Assembly (NCBI GenBank): GCA_030386875.1
Contig: CM059558.1
Span: 2,418,001 to 2,482,000 of the forward strand
Direction: 5' to 3'
Source of the DNA: Morinoia aosen
Taxonomy: Eukaryota; Arthropoda; Malacostraca; Amphipoda; Talitridae
Length of the DNA stretch: 64,000 nt
How positions within the stretch are numbered: position 1 is the stretch's first letter; the number at the start of each line of letters is the position of its first letter. Of the stretch, positions 19,646 to 30,534 are shown one piece after another. The notes below the pieces were generated by a model. It was not told the origin of the DNA. It worked only from the letters and a program-made list of their open reading frames with translations, and did not search any database. A program made the translations under genes and the position numbers.

Positions 19646-20086
19646 CAACTCTCCAAGACAGAAAGATAAAACAAGTTCATTCCTTTGGATTTTGCAAAAT
19701 AGCCACCACCGCCAGTATTCACGCGCTTTCACAGCATGAAATTTGCACCAGAAACGAAGCGTGAAATCGACCCTTACTCGATTAAAAAGTCAATTGTGGC
19801 TCTGACAAAATCGCCACCGAAGTCCATAACCACCAGCGGCAAAGACAGCTTCACCCTTGAGGTAAGAAACGAGAGCCAAGGCCAAACACTCATGACCATC
19901 ACACACATAAACTCAATACCGTGCAAGGTCCTTCCCCACCCAAAACTCAACAAATCAAAAAGACTAACCCTCCCTGTACACCCTGTCCTTGTCGTGGGGG
20001 GAGGGCTTGCGCGTCCCTGTGAAGTGCAGGGCAAGCTGACAAGGTGCAACCATGTCAGGCGGGCCTGCATCGAGGGACCTGACTAA
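19646..20086 (+). pseudogene. LINE ORF1 (Gag-like) N-terminal fragment
   Basis: An ATG at 19736 opens 116 codons containing an RRM-like LINE Gag segment (KSITTSGKDSFTLEVRNESQ, then HINSIPCKVLPHPKLNKSK). The segment between about 19990 and 20086 reads like the GC-rich 5' leader of the next LINE rather than Gag. The similarity to the later ORF1 (LLVEVRNQDQ, HGSLNESKG) shows two related but different LINEs abut here. Confidence 0.55.
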
Positions 20087-20506
20087 TGGGGTGGCATCGG
20101 TTTAAATGGCTTTGATTTGGACCCCAACTGGATCTTCCTTTGACCACCCCCTATAATGACTACAACTCTGGAGGAGACCTAGTCTAGGCTTCTTCAGTTT
20201 CAACCGAGTCAATTGCAGCCAGGGATAGCCGAGGGAGCCCCGGGGTCGGTTGGTGGCTGTTTAAACGTGGTAGTGCGGAGTGGCGCCCGTTCCTGCTATT
20301 AGTCAAGCGCAGCATCCGATTTAAATTCGTGGGCTTTTGAAGCTATATAGCGTGAAAGAGTGGTCCAGCTGGCACTGCGTGTGCCTGGCTTCAGGGATCC
20401 CATTGTTGTAGGCCTAACATGACTGCCTGCTTGACGTGCGAATGACACCTAAAGAACCTTTTTCAAGGAACTCCCTCAAACTGCGCCACTGACGACCCGG
20501 ATTCAA

Positions 20507-22334
20507 ATGGACCTTACTACCGAAATTCCCTCTCAAGAGCTGTTACCGCAGCTGCCATCGCAAGTTCCCCCTGCGAGTGGAAGGGCTGCAGGCGGACATC
20601 AATATGCCAATGAACTTACAATGCAACCCTATCAACGCCCAGCTATGAAAACTGACGCAGCCAATGTTCCTGGTGGGAGATGGGGAAACCAGCCTCGCCG
20701 TGGAGGCCGCCGCAGCAGGCAACTGCACCTCTTGGCTGCTGACACCCATGATCCGATTCTTCCGACAGAATGCAAACGGTTTTTTAACATCAAAGCTAAC
20801 GACGGCTCGCCCTTGACCCATATAGATTTTATTGTAGCCCACCGTGATCTGTGCCGAGGGCTGGGAGGAAGACCGGCCAAGATCACGGAGACTCGTGGAA
20901 GTGGCCTCTTGGTGGAGGTGCGCAACCAGGACCAAAGCCTTGCCATCTTGTGCATCCGTAAATTGGCTGGTGTGAGTATTGAGGTGACTGCACATGGTAG
21001 CCTAAATGAAAGTAAGGGCACCATCTGGAATGCAAACCACCCACAATACACTGATGAGCGCCTTTTAGAAGAGTTGCAGCAGTGTGGAGTTAAGGCCCTG
21101 CCGAATGAAGAGACTGGAAAATGGCATTTTAGTTCCCACTCCCATATACATTCTCACGTTCGACCGGTGGCCTCTCCTTCAGTCGGTGGACATTGGTTGG
21201 ACGAGGTGTAGTGTACGGCAGTACATCCCAAAGCCACGCCGTTGTTTTAAGTGCCAAAAATATGGTCACGGAGCAAAGACGTGCCGATCTCTGTGGAGCG
21301 TATGTGCTAACTGTGCTGAAGATCAGCACGAGCCGCCATGCGACCGACCTCCAATGTGCCCAAACTATAAGCAGCACTCTGCTGGGTCCCGGGACTGCTT
21401 CTATTACAAAATGGAAGAGGAGGTGCTTGCCACGCAGACGACTCAAAGGCTAAGTTATGGAGAAGCGAGACGATTAGTTAGCAGCAGGTGCATCACCGGT
21501 GGTACATCATACGATGAAAGAGTGCAGGCCCCTCAGAGAAGACCAAGTGTTCTGACGACTGTGCGCCCAGTGGGACCATATGGAAACTCTGGTGCAGCTA
21601 GCCGAGAGCCCACTGCCGCTGCGAGCAGTTCGTTGCGTGCTGCGGGCCGCTCTGATATGAACAGATCACAGCATGGTACTTGACCAGCGCAGACTCTCAT
21701 ACCCTCTTTTGCTGATGCTCTGATCGATTTGCAGCCAAGTCTTCCGAATGTTGAATTTTTCACGGGCGCTGTTGCCCCTACTGTCTCGAGAAAACGTGTC
21801 CCGAGCGCAACGTCACTTCTTACTGGCGCTGCCTCAGCAAAAGTGGCGAGAGCTTTGATGGGAAAAGTCTGGAATAGAGGTCGACCACAGTACAAACGAA
21901 ACAGCATGGTAAGCGGCAGGACCGACGACGTGTCGCCGGTGCCTGGGGAGGACGTGCAGCCATCTAGTGGCATGGGTTGTGCCCCGGACCCGGTGGTGGC
22001 TCAAACTGATGAGGATCCTGCAGCTCCGCGACGTTCTGATGTAAGACGCGACTCACTGACCTGTCGTGGTACTGATAGCACCCGACCGAGCCGTGATGTC
22101 ATCGTGAAGCGCGACTCCGTAGCGCAGCGCGTTCGTTCGCTGGATCGCGTGGTCACCGTACCCGAGGCCGTTTCTTCCCACTTGTCAAAAGTTTGTCCAA
22201 CATCAAAACCTACCTCAATGCCCCCTCCCAAAGTGCCTCTGCATGTATGGGGCAATAAACCTGGCCAGCATAATCCGCCATCTATGCTAAAATTACCATA
22301 TCCCAAAAAGAAACACCCGGAAGATAAAACCTAA
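20507..22334 (+). pseudogene. LINE ORF1 (Gag-like, CCHC knuckles), frameshifted
   Basis: The first part (20507-~21110) contains an RRM-like Gag domain (FFNIKANDGSPLTHIDFIVA, GSGLLVEVRNQDQS, ESKGTIW). A frameshift near 21110-21140 moves coding to the frame that continues with CFKCQKYGHGAKTC (C-x2-C-x4-H-x4-C), a second cluster CANCAEDQHEPPC and a third partial one. A TGA at 21681-21683 is followed by ~215 more codons in the same frame, rich in Pro/Arg/Ser and ending at 22334. The protein is the RNA-binding partner of the LINE. Confidence 0.75.
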
Positions 22335-22349
22335 TAGTGACATTTGATG

Positions 22350-23279
22350 CAAACCATTATTCAGTAGAATGTTTGGGGGTACCGGAGTAACTACGGCGAC
22401 TTGCGGACCCTCATAGAACAATATCAACCACTATGCATATGTCTCCAGGAAACAATGCTGGGAGACCTAACCCCATCACCTCTTGGGGTTAACAATATAG
22501 AAACTTTCTCCCATGTGCCCGATCCGGTTCCCGGATCATGACTGACCGTTCTCATCCGGAAGGATCTGGGCTTTGCAAGGCTAGCACTGAATACCCAAAT
22601 CCAGGCTATGGCGCTTCGCCTTTGGATTGGGAACAAACCTCTAACAATTTGTTACGCATACATCTCGCCAGCAGAGCCAGTTTTCTTGCCAGACCTGATA
22701 AACCTGTATAGTCAACTGCCTGAACAATCCCTTGTCGTTGGGGACTTCAACGCAAAGCATCCAACTTGGGGCAATGTACAGAGTGATCAACATGGTAGAA
22801 CGATGGACTCTTTCATTGTTAATACAAACTCCTGCCTGCCGAAAAACTGGGCGGCAACACACTTTCATGTCCAAACTGGCACTACGACTGCAATAGGTTT
22901 GAGCCTGTGCACCCGCGATATCTTCCCGGACTTGAGATGGAGCGTGCTAGAGGATGTTCACGGCAGTGACAATTTCCCAATAGTCATTCATTTGGAGCAG
23001 TATGAGTCAATACCTACGGAGCCACGATATATGATGAAGCGAGCAAATTGGAAAACCTATGAGGATATGACGCAGATGGACGAGGATGCTGAGTATGGGA
23101 GTGTGGATGAGCATGTAGAACAGTTCAACAGAACCCTGAGAAGCGCTGCGAACTTAGCTATCCCGGTGCCGCGTGGGGTTTTCCCGAACACCGCGTCTCT
23201 TGGTGGACCAACAGCTGCGCTGTGGCCAATATTGAACGGAAGCGTGCACTGTGGCGATACCAGCGTAGCAGTCAGCTAG
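22350..23279 (+). pseudogene. LINE endonuclease (EEP family)
   Basis: The clear part (from ~22600) shows LTICYAYISP, then LVVGDFNAKHPTWG (the catalytic GDFN-H block) and HGSDNFPIVI (the SDHxP block with His replaced by Asn). The N-terminal third, which should hold the first Asn and Glu, is scrambled by stops between 22350 and 22600. A frameshift near 23220 leads into the linker and RT. The Asn for His would by itself disable nicking. Confidence 0.75.
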
Positions 23280-24306
23280 CGGACAAGATAGCCTACAATA
23301 GGGCTAGAGCTGGGGCGCAATACGTCAAGGATGAAGCTCGCAAAGCCTCTTGGCACAAGTATGTCACCAGTCTTAATGCTGACACGCCTATGTCCAAGAT
23401 TTGGCAACGGGTTACAGAAATGAAGGGGCATTACAGTGTCAGCAAGCCTTGCCTAGAACTGGACGGTTCCCTCACGGCGGATCCGCAGCGCGTGGCGGAT
23501 GCTCTGGCCGAGAATTTTTCTTCCGTATGCAGTGACGCACACTACCCTCCTGCTTTCTGTGTGTATAAAAGGAGACAGGAACAGCTGAAATCCAACTTTA
23601 CAGGTGAAGAGGTTGTCTCCTATAACGAACCACTCACCATCCGTGAAGAAATGTAAAAACATCGCGCTTGGGCCTGATATAATCCATTACAAAATGCTTA
23701 AGAAAATGCACTCCTCAGCTTTCCGTCAACTACTCTTCATCTTCAATCAAGTCTGGAGCACTCATGAGTACCCAACACTATGGCACACTGCAACGGTCTT
23801 CGCTTTTGCAAAGCCCCAGAAACCTCATGCTCGCACTGATAGCTATCGCCCCATCGCCCTCACAAGCTGCGTTGGGAAACTGATGGAGAAAATTGTAAAC
23901 GTACGCCTGGTCAGATGGTTGGAGTCCGAAGAAATTTTAAACCCGGTTCAGTTTGGCTACAGACAACTGCGAGGCACTACAGACACTCATGTACGTTTTC
24001 AGAACTATCTGGTTAGCAGCGGCCCGGAAACAGACTCTGACTGTCTTTTTTATCTTTATAAAGCTTACGACACTGTCTGGAGGCACGGGATCCTGCAGCG
24101 TATGCATGAATGCGGCCCTCGGGGTAATATGGCGGTATATCTTCAGCAGTTCCTAAGGGAGAGAACTTTCCGTGTTAAATTGGGAAATGCCCTATCCGCG
24201 CTGCACATCCAAGAGGAGGGCCTTCCACAAGGGAATGTGATGAGTTGTACGCTCTTTTCCTCGCCCTCAATGGAATCACTTCTAACTTGCCAGCTGGTGT
24301 GTCTTA
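23222..24306 (+). pseudogene. LINE reverse transcriptase, N-terminal part
   Basis: Two overlapping frames: 23222-23656 (linker: WHKYVTSLNADTPMSKIW, LADALAENFSS-like segment) and, from ~23660, RT blocks (GPDIIHYKMLK, SYRPIALTSCVGKLMEKI, FGYRQLRGTTDTH, GLPQGNVMS). In block A the motif reads LFYLYKAYDTVWR where the family has a D-L-E-K-A-Y-D pattern, so the catalytic Asp is Tyr. Another frameshift follows LPQG. The gene breaks off just after LPAGV at the Gypsy-2 insertion. Confidence 0.8.
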
Positions 24307-24494
24307 ACTTATGTGTAGTCTACGCAGGTGGATGGAAACTCAGAGTGTGGGCTTGGGTGGATTTATTGTCAGATGCGGTCAGCAGGGAGGACAAGACCAG
24401 AATGAGCGACTAAGCCTCGACAGCAACGGCTTTTATGTACTGCTAATACAGACTCCAGAGATCCAGACAGATACAACTTGTACATAACCGTACA
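24307..24494 (-). repeat. Gypsy-2 3' LTR (left copy)
   Basis: 188 bp, shared with 32030-32217 from ACTTATGTGTAG to CCGTACA on the plus strand. On the minus strand it begins TGTACGG. It is short for a gypsy LTR. Confidence 0.88.
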
Positions 24495-24510
24495 TAACAC
24501 CCCCCCTTTA
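24495..24510 (-). other. Gypsy-2 polypurine tract
   Basis: On the minus strand AAAGGGGGGGTGTTA directly precedes the 3' LTR start TGTACGG. This is the purine-rich plus-strand primer expected there, and it fixes element orientation and one LTR boundary. Confidence 0.75.
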
Positions 24511-26414
24511 ATACTAGAGAGGCTACACTTTTCAAAAATAAACCGCAAACCTAATTACCCAATTTAAACGCATTCGACCCAAAATAAACACAATTTCTGC
24601 CCAAAATCAAAATGTTAAGGGGAAATATACTCTCAAGCATCGTTAACAACTCATTCTTCGTAAGTATTCGGAACCAATTTACGTTAACTGTGACAACATC
24701 CATAATCATAAAAAAAAATTTATATTAATCAAATGATAAATCGCACCAGCCAAGCATTATTGTAGGTTTACGCAAAAGAAATAAGCATTAACAAGGTAGC
24801 TTCCAGCGAACACTATACGCATACCAGGTTTAACTAAAACACTAAAAATACTAAGGTTAATACTTTTAACTTGAAACAAACGCCACGCTAATACGTCAAG
24901 CAAGAACGGTTACATTACCATAAAGATATAGAATAACGCAAAGCACTTAGATTATAGGTAACGCATTCTATGCATTAAAAACTTGAACGCGGAGGAAGAA
25001 GAAGAAAGACATGTCAGTAGCTCCAACGGAAACATCAAAACATGTTAAAGGAAGGAACCGTTAATACTTTTACCCCGCGCCTCTAAAAGAGCATGGTCTA
25101 ACATTTCCGCAATAAATCAAAACACACACACGTTACCGCAATCACCCAACAAAAGATTAAAAATTAATTTTAATACATCCTCAGGAAAAAAATTAAAAAA
25201 AACTACGTCACGGATAGAATCACCAAAATAAATTAGTTAGATAGTTAATTTCAAGAAAGAGAAAAAAAACATACGATAACCCAAAACGTTCTCTATGAAT
25301 ACTTTCAGATATAATGTTTAAATTCCTTCCTTGGTAAAAAAACCCATATCACCAATTTACCACAAACACCCAAAAAGAAATTGTAGATAAAAATTCAATT
25401 TTAACACACTCCTATCAAAAAATAATGCATCTAAAAAAAATCAAAACCTTAATAATTAGAAAGCATACAAGCAAAGCCAAGGGGATAAGCAAAAAGCAAA
25501 GCTGCTGACTTACCGTGCATATAAATAAACTGCACGTTGACAGCCATGAAGAACGTCGTAAGGATCAAAAAGTCAAACGCCATTCATGTACAGATGACCA
25601 GAAAATCGGCATTTCCAGCGAAGGTCGTCGCCGCACCCGCGACAGCCTCGCCCTCGAACGCTTCAGCCATCGATGATTCGTCCCGCGCATGCGCTGCAAG
25701 GAACAGATACAGAAAGATTAGCACGGCCGTTACAAAAAAATAAAATAAATACAACATATAATTTGGTATCAGATCTCGGTTGCCTGACAACAGTCATTAA
25801 ACAACCACGATAGTCTCGCATAAAGAAAATGAACGCTGATCGTATTGAAAAAAATTATCTCCGGTGACAAGACATCTTCCTCACGAATGCAATCTAAACT
25901 TGCTGATCGCCGGGCATTCCGACGGAACAAAAATAGCTCGGCGCGAGACTGCAGCATACGGCCGCAGCGTCAAAACAACCCGTCTCGCAAGGTGAACAGC
26001 AACCTCAGCTATTTGCAATTCGACGTCGTCGCATCCGTTCATGATTAAAACTGTCAATTTAGCAAAACGGATGTCTGAGTGAATTCAATTAAAAATTTAA
26101 TGAAACGTCTTAGCGACAGCTAGACGAGACAGTACAAATTCTTCTGGGGTAAATGTCTAACATTTACATCAAGTTACTTGAGCATAAAGCAACATTAAGA
26201 TTGACTTATAAAAATACAACGCATTGATTACTGAGATTAATATAAACGCAAGCATATTGCATATAGCGAAAAAAAATGCTTCTAAAATTATGATTATATT
26301 CCTTAACATTATTGATTAACAACGGTAACTACGGTAAGAGGTTAAAAAATGGTAAAAGGGTAATATTACTCGTCGATTAGTTATCACGTCACATAGTCCA
26401 ATGAATTCGTCTTT
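24511..26414 (-). other. Gypsy-2 3' region, 1.9 kb without a recognisable gene
   Basis: After the integrase-tail stop (26415) the element continues for 1.9 kb of A-rich (plus-strand) sequence before the LTR. The longest minus-strand reading is 25584-25790, which has a hydrophobic stretch (YLFYFFVTAVLIFLYLFLAA) but no other env-like feature. The length is unusual and could be a decayed third gene or a long 3' UTR. Confidence 0.5.
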
Positions 26415-26540
26415 TTAACTCACAGATTTTACCTTTTTGAGCGGTAAAAGATGATTAAGGTTACTTCTAACGATTTTAGATCCAATTTTAATATCGGCGT
26501 AATTACGTTTAACCTTTTGGACGACCGCAGGCCCAATCCA
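26415..26540 (-). pseudogene. Gypsy-2 integrase C-terminal remnant
   Basis: A 41-codon tail reads WIGPAVVQKVKRNYADIKIG and then NHLLPLKKVK before TAA at 26415-26417. This is the style of the very end of a gypsy integrase. It lies in a different frame from the truncated RNase H immediately upstream, so a deletion joined RNase H directly to this tail. Confidence 0.55.
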
Positions 26541-26542
26541 AG

Positions 26543-29104
26543 TTAGTTCCAATTTATGGGTCTTAGAATTTTGTCGCTTGAATCATCTGCTTGCATTAAA
26601 ACAGCACCAATTCCTGAATTGGAAGCGTCTGTGAAAACATGGAAGTCTTTAGTATAGTCGGGATGTCTCAGAACTGTGTCAGAAGTCAATAGAGATTTCA
26701 TAAACTCAAAACTTTTTTGACATTCGGCAGTCCAAGTATAAACTACATTTTTTCTCAAAAGAGTATACAAAGGACTTGCTATCTCCGCAAAATTTGGTAG
26801 GAAACTGCGGAAATAATTCGCTAAACCTAAAAACTGTTGTAATTCTTTAACATTGGTTGGCGCTCGGCATTCTTGTAATTTTTTGGAATATTTACATTTA
26901 ATTCCATCTGCGGCAATTATATGTCCCAGATATTCGAGCTCTTTCTTGAAGAAATGGCATTTCTCAAGCTTTAGGGATAATTTACCGGACCGCAGCATTT
27001 TAAGGACAATTTCTATATCGGCCAGGTGCTGATCCTTGTTTTTCGAGAATACCAATATATCGTCTAGGAAGACGAAAGCTAGTTTACCCAGAATGGGTGC
27101 AAGAGCAGATGTCATAACTCTTTGGAATATTCCAGGCGAGGTAGAAAGACCGAAGGGTACCCGGCAGAAGTGGTACTTGCGGTAATTCACGCTAAATGCC
27201 GTGTACTTTCTACTCTCTTTTTCTAATTCAATTTGATGGAATGCACTGCGCAAATCAAGGTTAGAGAACCACGTGTTACCTCCTAACGTTGCTAGGATAT
27301 CGTCAATGCGGGGAATGGGATATGAATGTTTAATTAACACTTTATTCAAAGCACGAAAGTCGATAACGGGCCGTAAATCGCCTGACTTCTTTTTAACTAC
27401 AATGACAGGGAAATTAAAATCAGATGACGATTCCTCTATTATTCCCTGATCGAGCATGTCGTTAGTTATTCTCATTACCTCTTCTTGGTACTTATGAGGT
27501 ATGCGGTAGGGAGCTAAATTTAACACAGGCGCATCAGTCTTCAACTGAATATGATGCTTCAAAATGTTGGTTACACCTATTTTTTCTCCCTCCAAAGTTA
27601 CTACGTCACGGAATTTATTTAACAAATTAACTAAAGGTAATTGAATGTCTTCTTCATTACAGGAAATATCATTTACCCTTAAGTCACGTCTTAACTCCTT
27701 TTCTCCACCTTCTCCACTCGATTCTAACTTCTTATTATCAACAATATCAACAGAAATTGCACCTCTGCCACGAGTATCAGCTTCCGAACAAAGTTTCCTA
27801 TCTACTATGGCATTCCTTCCGCCACATGTCGATTTAACTTCCATCGTATCTGACCCCGCAACAAAATTTACTTCAACCTCACACGCATCTCTGAGCGCTG
27901 TGTCAACACTTGTTAAATACATTTCGCTCTCAATATCATTAGATTTTATCAATTCCACGTTGCATAGCATCGTGTTCTCAGAGAAGTACAACGTCTCCTC
28001 GTTAGCATTTAGAATCATGACTGGTACCACACCGTCTTCATTTACTTGCACAATTGAGTCAGCTATTAAAGCACCATTGTCAAAACATCGTTTGAGAACC
28101 ATATATTCTCCTACAATTGGTTTCTTAATGAACCCATAAACAACGTTAAGCGAATTACCAGGTACTTCAGCCTGATTACAATGAACAATTAATTGTTTTC
28201 TTCTCATTGTCTGTGCCTGAGCTACCGCAGCTCTCATGCTCTGTCTCTGAGCTACCTCAGCTCTCATTGTCCTGCAGTCAGCATTTTCTCTCCTGCAGTC
28301 AGCGTTGTTTCTGCCGCAGTCATCATTTTTTAATTGACTCTTGGTCTTTCTGGCGACCGCAATCTCTGATACTAGACAATCACTCTTCACTATTTTTTGC
28401 ATTACAGCTTCTCTGCTTAACAGAGGTTCCACATTTAGATCTTGAAAAGGAATTGCAACATTATTCCAAAGAAGTTCCTTCTCTCTGAAGTTTATTACGG
28501 CGTCTTTTAAGACGTCACGACCTAGAATTAAATCATAATTAAATTTCGCTTCACGGACAATAAGTGCACTTGTTTTAATTACTTTACTTGTGCCCGGGAT
28601 TTTAATGGATAACTCTACCTCACCGGTCACGTCGCTTTTTCCGCTTATTCCCTTGACTCTTAATTTACTCGGCTTGACTTCATCACTCAAATTTTTAATC
28701 TGTCTGTAACTAATAAGGCACTTCTCCGATCCACTATCAATTAAGGCATTCAGATACTGATCGTTATTTCGAATAATTATAGTCGGCTTGTTGCACTCCT
28801 TAAATGACACTAATCCAGAATTTTTATCAACATTCTTTACAACGGACACAGAAAAATATGATTCCACCGTTTTGCCTTGACAATGGTCATTTTCAAGCTC
28901 TTCTTCTTGTAATAAACTATATCTATTTTTACAGTTAAACACAGGGTCAACATACGATTTGGTTATTTCGGTGGTATCTGGGCTTGCCACGGTCTCCAGT
29001 TTAACGAGTTTGGTACCGCTAATTAACTCGGGCTCAATCTGTTTCAAATCCTCCTTACTACCTTCACCTAGTTTAAAAAATCGCTTGACTTGCTCTCCGC
29101 CCAA
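26543..29104 (-). pseudogene. pol: Gypsy-2 Pol, truncated in RNase H
   Basis: 853 residues in the -1 frame relative to gag. Order: a linker; protease (LNALIDSGSEKCLI, near residue 120); a long Asn/Cys/Arg-rich repeat-like insert (RRENADCR, NADCRRE-type units near 260-290); RT (LRPVIDFRALN, YPIPRIDDIL, VPFGLSTSPG, FLDD near 678); and RNase H start (FTDASNSGIGAVL near 825). It then stops at 26543 after RPINWN. Integrase is missing. Protease and RT look intact, so this copy could make reverse transcriptase but not integrate itself. Confidence 0.9.
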
Positions 29105-30534
29105 TGAACTTCATTTTGGCCACGGTTCGTACTACCTCTGCCGCGTAAATACGCCCTATAGTTACGGATCTCCGAACCGCTCGCTCTACAGTTCTTTACT
29201 ACGTGAGTTCCGCCGCAGGCAAAACATCCTCTCTGACCTCCTTGAACTTGACCTCTTTGAGGTCGGCACTCAAAGTGCCCTACCATCGAACAGGAGTTAC
29301 AGTACGGGAACCCGGGCTTTTTCGTGCCCGAATTTCCTCCGGAATTTCTTACAACCCCAGAACTACCGCTATCTGATTTAACCCAGTTACATTCTAAGGC
29401 ACCATGCCCTCTATCTCCTACATAACTGTTAAACTCTCTGCCTCTACTTCGTCCTCTATTTAGCCAAGGTCTAGGAACAATCCTCCTCATCCCTGATCGA
29501 AAATTCCTACGATAATTTCCGACACCTCCGTAGTACACTTCGTGCTCCTGGAATTGATCTTGCTCTTCCAAACCTTCCTCGACTTCACTAGTCACTTCAC
29601 CTACATAACTCTCACTGTCCTGTCTGACCTGATACTTTTGTGCGAGAATTTTCTTAGACTCGCTTTGACTTCGCACTGCGGAAATTAACTTAGCCAACAA
29701 CTCCTCTGCCGTTGAAAATTGTGTTTCAAAAATTTTTCTAGCGAACGACTCATCAAAGAGTGGACCCAAAATTGATAAAGCCAAACTGTACGACATGCTG
29801 TCGCCTACAAATTTTTTTAACTCAGCCTGAGTCGTGCAGTTTTGGAAATAACTGTGGCGCTGCCACCCTAACGAGTTTGAATTAAGAATACTCTCGGTTA
29901 GCTTCCTTATTTTCGAAAACGCGTTCACGATCTGAGCAGCAAGTGCATTATTTTTAACTAATTTTAACTCGTTTAGATCGCAAGCCAATGCATGGATACT
30001 CTTCTCTCCCCTCGAAACGTAAATGTCCTCAAGTATCTGAACGACCTGATCGAAGGAATAATTTAAGTCGGCGTTAACTAGCTTAGTTACTACACTATTG
30101 AAGTCGCCGACGTTCTTGTTTGCAGATCGTACTAAAAATTCCTTTCTACGCTCATCACTAGTGGCATCTGGCAACAAACTCAAATAAGCCTTAAGATTTT
30201 GTATATGTGTCGAAAATGTCTTATTCTCTAGGAACTCTCCATCATGCAAACGGCGTCTTCCACGGAACGTAGGAAGCTCCGCATTAGTCATAATCGTTCC
30301 CATAGGTTGGACATTCATGTTAGCAGCAATATCACGTGCAAGTTGCGTCGCGTTAACGTTACTCGGTCCAGCACTAGGACTAGGTCCAGCGGTCGCTCCC
30401 TGTGGGGTCGTCATTCTGCTAATTTCTGTCTCAGTAGTCACTCTTGGAGTACTGACTCGTCCGTATCTAGTTACCGTAGGTTTAGTTCGAATTTCTTCGT
30501 CTTCACTGTCCAAAGAATCATAAAAATCCGACAT
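29068..30534 (-). CDS. gag: Gypsy-2 Gag
   Basis: It starts at ATG 30532-30534 (MSDFYDSLDSEDEE) and ends with TAG at 29068-29070, 488 codons. An acidic N-terminus is followed by a Gag helical domain (LPTFRGRRRLHDGEFLENK, NLKAYLSLLPDATSDERRKE), then an Arg/Gly-rich region and two irregular zinc clusters: CNSCSMVGHFEC (C-x2-C-x4-H-x2-C) and CFACGGTHVVKNC (C-x2-C-x3-H-x4-C). The frame is unbroken. The last codons before the stop form the slippery site for Pol. Confidence 0.9.
   Translation of the reverse strand: MSDFYDSLDSEDEEIRTKPTVTRYGRVSTPRVTTETEISRMTTPQGATAGPSPSAGPSNVNATQLARDIAANMNVQPMGTIMTNAELPTFRGRRRLHDGEFLENKTFSTHIQNLKAYLSLLPDATSDERRKEFLVRSANKNVGDFNSVVTKLVNADLNYSFDQVVQILEDIYVSRGEKSIHALACDLNELKLVKNNALAAQIVNAFSKIRKLTESILNSNSLGWQRHSYFQNCTTQAELKKFVGDSMSYSLALSILGPLFDESFARKIFETQFSTAEELLAKLISAVRSQSESKKILAQKYQVRQDSESYVGEVTSEVEEGLEEQDQFQEHEVYYGGVGNYRRNFRSGMRRIVPRPWLNRGRSRGREFNSYVGDRGHGALECNWVKSDSGSSGVVRNSGGNSGTKKPGFPYCNSCSMVGHFECRPQRGQVQGGQRGCFACGGTHVVKNCRASGSEIRNYRAYLRGRGSTNRGQNEVHWAESKSSDFLN
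29071..29077 (-). promoter_or_regulatory. Programmed -1 ribosomal frameshift site UUUAAAC
   Basis: On the minus strand the gag frame ends ...TTT TTA AAC TAG. The heptamer T TTA AAC is in the correct X-XXY-YYZ phase, immediately before the gag stop. A slip of -1 continues as ...AAA CTA GGT GAA in the pol frame, which reads on through protease. Gag and pol overlap by 37 nt. Confidence 0.8.

Noticed and set aside
19245..19732. Minus-strand frames rich in Trp, His and Met (for example FGKWPHLVPTWLGH)
   Set aside because: Artefacts of the ~150-bp tandem repeat, open in more than one frame.
25537..26048. Short plus-strand frames in the Gypsy-2 3' region
   Set aside because: Antisense to the element, short, no domain.
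26543..29104. Gypsy-2 as an errantivirus with an env gene in the 1.9-kb 3' region
   Set aside because: Only a short hydrophobic stretch (25584-25790, minus) is present. No signal-peptide-plus-ectodomain frame or furin-like site could be seen.
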